A DNA stretch of 64,000 bases from Tabrizicola aquatica (lineage in GTDB: Bacteria > Pseudomonadota > Alphaproteobacteria > Rhodobacterales > Rhodobacteraceae), in contig NZ_PJON01000003.1 in the NCBI RefSeq assembly GCF_002900975.1, positions 62,001 through 126,000 of the forward strand, written 5' to 3'. Below the pieces are notes generated by a model. The model worked only from the letters and a program-made list of their open reading frames with translations. It searched no databases and was not told where the DNA came from. A program made the translations under genes and the position numbers. The first letter of the stretch is position 1; each line of letters opens with the position of its first letter. This document shows positions 59,552 to 64,000 of the stretch, in pieces.

Positions 59552-60868
59552 TCAGAGCTTGCCTTCGTCCTCGAAGACTTCGGTCCAGTCGGCGATCAGG
59601 CCGTCAAGGGCTTCCTGCGCGGTGCCCTGGTCGGCGACGACGTAGTTGTGGACGCGTTCCTGCATGGCGAGGAGAAGCTGGGCATAGGCCGGTTCCTGCC
59701 AGAAGTCCTGGACGCCGCCCATCGCCTGCAGGAAGTCACCGGCGAAGGGGGCGGTGTTCACGAAGTTGGGGTCTTCCAGCACCGCCTTGTGGCAGGAATA
59801 GCCGCCGGCGGCCCACCACTTCTTCTGCACTTCCGCGTCGGCGAACCATTTGATGTAGGCCAGCGCGCCGTCCATGTTGTCGGTGTTCGCCACCACGCTG
59901 ATGCCCTGGCCGCCAAGGGTCGAGGCCGCGACGTTCTGGGCCGGGTTCACGAAGAAGTCGATCTTGTCGCCCCCGGTCGTCGGGTCGGCATAGAGGCCGG
60001 GGAAGAAGGCGAACCAGTTCATCGCCATGGCGACCTGGCCGGATTTGAACGCGTCCAGGGACTGTTCCATATAGGCGTTGTCATAGCCGGGCGGGGTCGC
60101 GGTCTTGTAAAGTTCCTTGTAGAATTCAAGGGCTTCCACCGCGGCAGGCGAGTTCACGGCCCCTTCCATATCATAGCTGCCGGGGGTGTTTTCGTACTTG
60201 AATCCCCAGGCATAGAGCGCGCCGGTCGCACCCATGGTGATGCCTTCCGACCCGCGCTCGGTGAAGATCGAGGCGCCGTAGACCGTCTTGCCGTCGATCT
60301 CACGCCCCTGGAAGAACTGGGCGATCTGCAGCAGTTCCTTTTGCGACTGCGGTTCGCGCAGGTCCTGGCCGGTGGCTTCCTTGTAGGCAGCCATGATCTC
60401 GGGGTTGGTGAACCAGTCCTTGCGGTAGAACCAGCCGTTCGCGTCGCCCATGGCGGGCAGGGCGTAATAGTTCGGCTCTCCCTTCGGCCAGGTGGAGTAG
60501 GCGTAGACGGTCGCCGGGGCGAAGTCGTCCATGCTGATGCCTTCGGCGGCGAAGAAGTCGTTCAGCTTGACGTACCAGCCGTTCTCGGCCGCGCCACCCA
60601 GCCACTGGCTGTCGCCGATCAGAAGGTCGCACAGTTGTCCGCCCGAGTTCAGCTCGTTCAGGATGCGGTCGGCGAAGTTCGGCCACGGCACGAATTCGAA
60701 TTTCATGGTGATGCCGGATTGGGCTTCGAAGTCCTTCGAAAGCTCGACCAGGGCGTTCGCCGGGTCCCATGCGGCCCAGCACAGCGTCAGTTCGTTGGCT
60801 TGCGCATTGGCCTGAGCGGCCCAGGCCAGCGCAACAGCCGCAGATGCGGCCAGAGTTGTCCGTTTCAT
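59552..60868 (-). CDS. sugar-type ABC transporter substrate-binding protein
   Basis: 438 residues. The signal peptide ends in AWAAQANAQA. The mature protein is a family 1 extracellular binding protein (MalE/UgpB type): LCWAAWDPANALVELSKDFE, YALPAMGDANGWFYRKDWF and AMAMNWFAFFPGLYADPTTG. GGGAGGA precedes ATG 60868, fixing the start. It heads the importer operon, just downstream of a LacI-type operator. From memory it does not resemble the larger GlpV glycerol-binding protein, so the ligand is left open. Confidence 0.9.
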   Translation of the reverse strand: MKRTTLAASAAVALAWAAQANAQANELTLCWAAWDPANALVELSKDFEAQSGITMKFEFVPWPNFADRILNELNSGGQLCDLLIGDSQWLGGAAENGWYVKLNDFFAAEGISMDDFAPATVYAYSTWPKGEPNYYALPAMGDANGWFYRKDWFTNPEIMAAYKEATGQDLREPQSQKELLQIAQFFQGREIDGKTVYGASIFTERGSEGITMGATGALYAWGFKYENTPGSYDMEGAVNSPAAVEALEFYKELYKTATPPGYDNAYMEQSLDAFKSGQVAMAMNWFAFFPGLYADPTTGGDKIDFFVNPAQNVAASTLGGQGISVVANTDNMDGALAYIKWFADAEVQKKWWAAGGYSCHKAVLEDPNFVNTAPFAGDFLQAMGGVQDFWQEPAYAQLLLAMQERVHNYVVADQGTAQEALDGLIADWTEVFEDEGKL

Positions 60869-60961
60869 GCAGTCCTCCCGGTGGTTGAGTTCGGACCCGT
60901 GCGGATGCCGGGCCTTCTTTGGATTGACGTAACGATAGGCACGGGTCGTCTGGTCTGTAAA

Positions 60962-60990
60962 GCATTTTTGAGGAACGTACCTCAAAATGC
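60962..60990. promoter_or_regulatory. LacI-type operator upstream of the ABC importer operon
   Basis: TGAGGAACGTACCTCA (60969-60984) is a near-palindrome centred on ACGT. It extends to GCATTTTTGAGG...CCTCAAAATGC (60962-60990). It lies about 100 bases before the binding-protein start, downstream of the lacI gene. A related site precedes lacI at 62134-62149. Confidence 0.72.
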
Positions 60991-61027
60991 GGTTGGGCCA
61001 AGGATTCAAAGCGATTTGGCGCCTAGC

Positions 61028-62092
61028 TCAGGCCGCGTCGCTGGCGGTTGTGGTCTCCGAATCGGCGGTCAGGGGCAGGTTCTCGCGCAGGACGATCTCG
61101 ATTCGGATCTGCTCCTGTCCCTCGTCCAGCGGTTGGCTGTCCGCCTTGGCGCGCAGGACGCGCAGGGTGGAGCGGGCAAGATGCCCAAGGTTCTGGGTGA
61201 TGACGGCGGTGATCTCGCCCGATTGGAGCGCCTGGCGGGAATGCAGCGTCAACTCGTGGCAGATGAGGATCAGTTTTCCCGATTGCCCAATCTCGTCAAG
61301 AACTTGCGTCAGGGCGCGGTGGCCGTCGCCCATCGCATAGATCCCGCGGATGCCGGGGGTGTTGGCCAGTCGCTCGGCCACGGCCTGACGCAGAAGCCGG
61401 CTGGAGCCGTGGGTTTCCAGCGAGGGCAGCGCCTCGACCCCCGGAAAGTCGCGCAGCATCACCTCGTCAAAGCCACGGCGGCGTTCGACCATGTCGCGCG
61501 CCAGAAGCGAGGAGCCAAGCACCAGCACCTGCCCGGCATTGCCAAGGAAGCGACCCATCAGGACGCCAGCCGTCCGCCCGGCGGCGCGGTTGTCGATGCC
61601 GACGAAATGGTCACGCCCCGTGGTCGGCAGGTCCGAGACCAGTGCCACCACGGGCACGCCCTTGGCCCGCAGGCTGCGGACCGCATCGCGCAGGACCGGG
61701 GTTTCGGGGGCCATCAGTGCCACGCCGGCATAGCCCTTGCCCGGCAGATCGGCGAGGAGCGCCGCCAGCGCATGCGGGTCCTCGGCCGGGAAGCGGTGCA
61801 GGCGCAACTCGGTCCGGCTGGTCGCGGCGGCCTGGCCCGCCTCTTGCAGCGCGGCGGCAAGGGATTGAATGAATTGGCTTTCCGTGTCGGGAAGGACAGC
61901 GGCGATCCGGTAGGTCCGGCTGCGCGCCAGGTTGGCTGCGGTCAGGTCGCGGACATAGCCCAGCCGCGCAATGGCGTCGTTGACCGCCTGAACGGTCTTT
62001 TCCCGCACCCCGGGCCGGGCGTTCAGCACCCGGTCCACGGTGGCCAGGCTGACGCCCGCCTCGCGCGCAATGTCGTTCACGGTCGGCCGCAC
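61028..62092 (-). CDS. LacI family transcriptional regulator
   Basis: 354 residues. The N-terminal helix-turn-helix reads TVNDIAREAGVSLATVDRVL with the hinge helix ANLARSRTYRIAA. The rest is a periplasmic-binding-protein-like sensor domain (GYAGVALMAPETP, FVGIDNRAAGRTAGVLMGRF). GTG 62092 is the start: GGGGGCTG lies upstream and the family N-terminus (VRPTVNDIA) begins there. It probably represses the importer/kinase operon directly downstream and itself, given the matching sites at both promoters. Confidence 0.9.
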   Translation of the reverse strand: MRPTVNDIAREAGVSLATVDRVLNARPGVREKTVQAVNDAIARLGYVRDLTAANLARSRTYRIAAVLPDTESQFIQSLAAALQEAGQAAATSRTELRLHRFPAEDPHALAALLADLPGKGYAGVALMAPETPVLRDAVRSLRAKGVPVVALVSDLPTTGRDHFVGIDNRAAGRTAGVLMGRFLGNAGQVLVLGSSLLARDMVERRRGFDEVMLRDFPGVEALPSLETHGSSRLLRQAVAERLANTPGIRGIYAMGDGHRALTQVLDEIGQSGKLILICHELTLHSRQALQSGEITAVITQNLGHLARSTLRVLRAKADSQPLDEGQEQIRIEIVLRENLPLTADSETTTASDAA

Positions 62093-62133
62093 GGTCAGCC
62101 CCCATCTTCTGGCTGCGATTATCAAACGGGGCC

Positions 62134-62149
62134 TGAGGTACGTCAATCA
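62134..62149. promoter_or_regulatory. second LacI-type half-conserved operator, upstream of lacI
   Basis: TGAGGTACGTCAATCA matches the consensus TGAGGWACGTWCCTCA fully in the left half and centre, partly on the right (..TCA). It lies 42 bases before the lacI start and 84 bases before the divergent SGNH gene, so it could serve autoregulation or both genes. Confidence 0.6.
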
Positions 62150-62232
62150 CGAAACCGGCGCCAGGGCTGCGGAATCCGCTTCAACTTAGGCCAGAGGCTG
62201 GTGCATCCTGCCGGGCGACAGGGGAGGACACC

Positions 62233-62874
62233 ATGCGCACGCTGCTTCTTTTCGGCGACAGCAACACCCACGGCACGATGCCGCTGCCGGACCTGGGGTT
62301 CGGCGGCCGGTTCGACCGGGACGAACGCTGGGCGGGCCGGCTGGCAAGGCTGCTGCCCGATTGGGAGGTGATCGCCGAGGGGCATCCGGGCCGCACGACG
62401 CTGCATGACGACCCGGTCGAGGGCGCGCATCGCAACGGGCTGACGGTGCTGCCGGCGCTGCTGGAAAGCCACCGGCCGGTGGATGTGGTGCTGGTGATGC
62501 TGGGGACCAATGACCTGAAGGAGCGGTTCTCGGTCAATGCCGGCGACATTGCCCTGTCGCTGGAGCGGCTGGTGCGGGTGATCCTCGCCTCGGGCGCGGG
62601 GCCGGGAAACGGCGCGCCGGGGGTGCTGCTGGTCGCGCCGCCGCCGATCATGGAGGTCGGCTGTCTGGCGGGGATGTTCGCGGGCGGGGCGGCCAAGTCG
62701 GTGGCCCTGGCGCGCGAGATCGAAGCGGCGGCGAGGCGGGTCGGGGTGCCGTTCCTGGATGCGGGGCAGGTGGTCAAGGTCTCGCCCGTCGATGGCATCC
62801 ACTATGACGCCGAGGCGAACCCGGCCCTGGCCCAGGCCTTTGCGGCGGCGATCCGGTCGCATTTCACGGTCTGA
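62233..62874 (+). CDS. SGNH/GDSL-type hydrolase
   Basis: 213 residues with the SGNH blocks: LLFGDSNTHG (nucleophile Ser), the GEG-like AEGHPGRTT, MLGTNDLKE and the catalytic pair in VDGIHYD. Such enzymes hydrolyse esters (acyl or acetyl groups). No signal peptide is visible, so it is probably cytoplasmic. GGGAGGA lies before ATG 62233. It is divergent from lacI and may remove an ester from the imported compound (inference). Confidence 0.9.
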   Translation: MRTLLLFGDSNTHGTMPLPDLGFGGRFDRDERWAGRLARLLPDWEVIAEGHPGRTTLHDDPVEGAHRNGLTVLPALLESHRPVDVVLVMLGTNDLKERFSVNAGDIALSLERLVRVILASGAGPGNGAPGVLLVAPPPIMEVGCLAGMFAGGAAKSVALAREIEAAARRVGVPFLDAGQVVKVSPVDGIHYDAEANPALAQAFAAAIRSHFTV

Positions 62875-62940
62875 TGTCGCGGAAAGCGCTTTGCGCGACG
62901 CCGATCCTGCCGCAGACTGCGGTCAGACCCGGAGGTGCCG

Positions 62941-64000
62941 ATGACCCGCCATGATCCCGCCCTGTCCGCCATCGCCGAGCTGCGCGCCAATGTCGCGCTT
63001 CCGTTCGAACGGGCGCGGGCGATGCCGAAGGCCGTCTACACATCCGCCGAATTTGCCCAGGCGGAAGAGCGGCACATCTTCGCCAAGGACTGGCTTTGTG
63101 CCGGTCGCGCAGACGCGCTGCCGAACCCCGGCGATTATCTGACGATGGAAATCTCGGGCGAGCCGGTGATCATCCTGCGCGACCGGGAGGGGGCCTTGCG
63201 CGGGATGTCCAACGTCTGCCGCCACCGGATGAGCACGTTGCTGGAAGGCCGGGGCAATGTGCGGTCCATCGTCTGCCCGTACCATGCCTGGACCTACAAT
63301 CTGGATGGCTCGCTGCGCGGGGCGCCGGCGATGGGGAAGAACGAAAGCTTCTGCAAAGAGGATGTGAAGCTGCCCTCGGTCCGGGTCGAGGACTGGCTGG
63401 GCTGGATCCTGGTCACCCTCAACCCCGACGCGCCCCCCCCGCGCGAGGCGCTGTCGGAGGTGGAAGATCTGGTCGGTTATCTGGACATGGGAAGCTATGT
63501 CGAGGCCTTCCGGGAAGAGTTCCTGTGGGACACCAACTGGAAGGTGCTGGCCGAGAATTTCATGGAAAGCTACCATTTGCCCGTCTGCCACGAGGGGACC
63601 ATCGGCGGCTCGGTCGATCTGATGCAGATGACCTGCCCCGAGGGGCTTGGCGCTTTCAACTACCATTACATCATGAAGAACGACACGATCCCGCTGTCGC
63701 TGGCGCATCCGTCCAACACGCGGCTGCAGGGCGACCAGCGGCGGATCACCTGGCTGCTGTCGATCTACCCGGCGCTGATGATCACGCTGACGCCGGGGTA
63801 TTTCTGGTACCTCAGCCTGACGCCCAGGGGGCCGGGGCAGGTGCATGTGCTGTTTGGGGGCGGGATGGCGGCAGACTGGGCGGCCGACCCGCAGGCGGAT
63901 GCGCATTTCGGGACGCTGAAGGCCTTGCTCGACGACGTGAACGTCGAGGACAAGGGCTGTGTCGAGCGGGTCTACCGTGGGCTTTGCGCAGGGTTGTCCA
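62941..64000 (+). CDS. Rieske-type ring-hydroxylating oxygenase alpha subunit (3' end outside window)
   Basis: 353 complete codons are visible and the frame is open at the window edge. The Rieske [2Fe-2S] ligands are CRH...CPYH (NVCRHRM and IVCPYHAWTYN). The mononuclear-iron site is in ENFMESYHLPVCHEGT. GGAGG at 62932-62936 precedes ATG 62941. The family includes aromatic dioxygenases and demethylases of betaine-like compounds. The MESYH pattern with short spacing resembles the glycine-betaine/choline type, but the substrate is not determinable. It follows the SGNH gene by 66 bases on the same strand. Confidence 0.9.
   Translation, partial: MTRHDPALSAIAELRANVALPFERARAMPKAVYTSAEFAQAEERHIFAKDWLCAGRADALPNPGDYLTMEISGEPVIILRDREGALRGMSNVCRHRMSTLLEGRGNVRSIVCPYHAWTYNLDGSLRGAPAMGKNESFCKEDVKLPSVRVEDWLGWILVTLNPDAPPPREALSEVEDLVGYLDMGSYVEAFREEFLWDTNWKVLAENFMESYHLPVCHEGTIGGSVDLMQMTCPEGLGAFNYHYIMKNDTIPLSLAHPSNTRLQGDQRRITWLLSIYPALMITLTPGYFWYLSLTPRGPGQVHVLFGGGMAADWAADPQADAHFGTLKALLDDVNVEDKGCVERVYRGLCAGLS

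Noticed and set aside
55225-60868. Naming the importer as the glycerol transporter GlpSTPQUV
   Set aside because: The gene set is similar, but the binding protein is a MalE/UgpB-like protein of 438 residues and no glpK or glpD is present; the ligand is left open.
59144-62371. 1075-residue plus-strand frame
   Set aside because: Antisense to the permease, binding-protein and lacI genes; no recognisable domain.
1-64000. CRISPR arrays, tRNA or rRNA genes, transposases, integrases, phage genes
   Set aside because: Looked for repeat-spacer patterns, cloverleaf-like segments and typical protein motifs; none found.

Overview
The window is high-GC, gene-dense chromosomal DNA from an alphaproteobacterium, most likely a Rhodobacteraceae member (Rhodobacter/Paracoccus/Roseobacter relatives). 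This is inferred from GlcEF, an fused PhaAB-type antiporter, a FrcBCA fructose importer with a ROK regulator, plant-type GshA, an ALDH16-type double aldehyde dehydrogenase, and very frequent ATGA/GTGA stop-start overlaps. No rRNA, tRNA, CRISPR array, transposase or phage gene was recognised. Both window ends cut a gene: glcE at the left and a Rieske oxygenase at the right.

Layout. 1-4.3 kb (+): glcE'-glcF, two tandem secreted trypsin-like proteases, Hsp20. 4.5-15.5 kb (-): an ECF sigma factor coupled to a membrane VWA protein, a peptidoglycan-binding protein, an aminotransferase, an SDR, a YghU-type GST, a succinate-semialdehyde dehydrogenase, a secreted unknown, and an OmpA/coiled-coil pair. 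15.5-19.2 kb: ubiA divergent from rsmE, a membrane protein, gshA. 19.2-25.5 kb (-): a long pyrimidine/lipid operon (secreted unknown, pyrB, five small membrane proteins, a pseudo-dihydroorotase, plsY, a NYN nuclease). The membrane genes include a 39-residue microprotein. 25.6-32.5 kb (+): uracil-DNA glycosylase, LysE exporter, moaB, RND adaptor and pump. 32.6-34.0 kb: a DsbD-alpha protein divergent from yqgE. 34.2-35.1 kb: a low-GC orphan membrane gene. 35.3-39.0 kb (-): deoC, a small unknown, ALDH16. 39.0-44.9 kb (-): the complete six-gene pha (Mrp) cation/proton antiporter. 45.2-49.6 kb: frcBCA and a divergent ROK repressor. 50.0-52.7 kb: adenine deaminase divergent from an EamA transporter. 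53 kb: a second low-GC orphan. 53.6-62.1 kb (-): LacI regulator, sugar-type ABC importer and a fused dihydroxyacetone kinase. 62.2 kb to the end (+): SGNH hydrolase and Rieske oxygenase.

How genes work together. DeoC yields acetaldehyde, which the co-transcribed ALDH could oxidise. The LacI regulon has two matching operator-like palindromes (before the binding-protein gene and before lacI). It ends in a DhaKL-type kinase, suggesting import and phosphorylation of dihydroxyacetone or a related ketose. frcBCA and the ROK gene share an AT-rich palindrome.

Unexplained non-coding structure. The main item is a pair of 74-bp block-conserved elements in inverted orientation just after the stop codons of ade and the EamA gene. 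Others are two loci with mirrored double AT-rich hairpins, two short dispersed repeats present twice each, a 32-bp palindrome before gabD, and palindromes bordering the low-GC orphans. All functional names are read from motifs and context; no database search was run.
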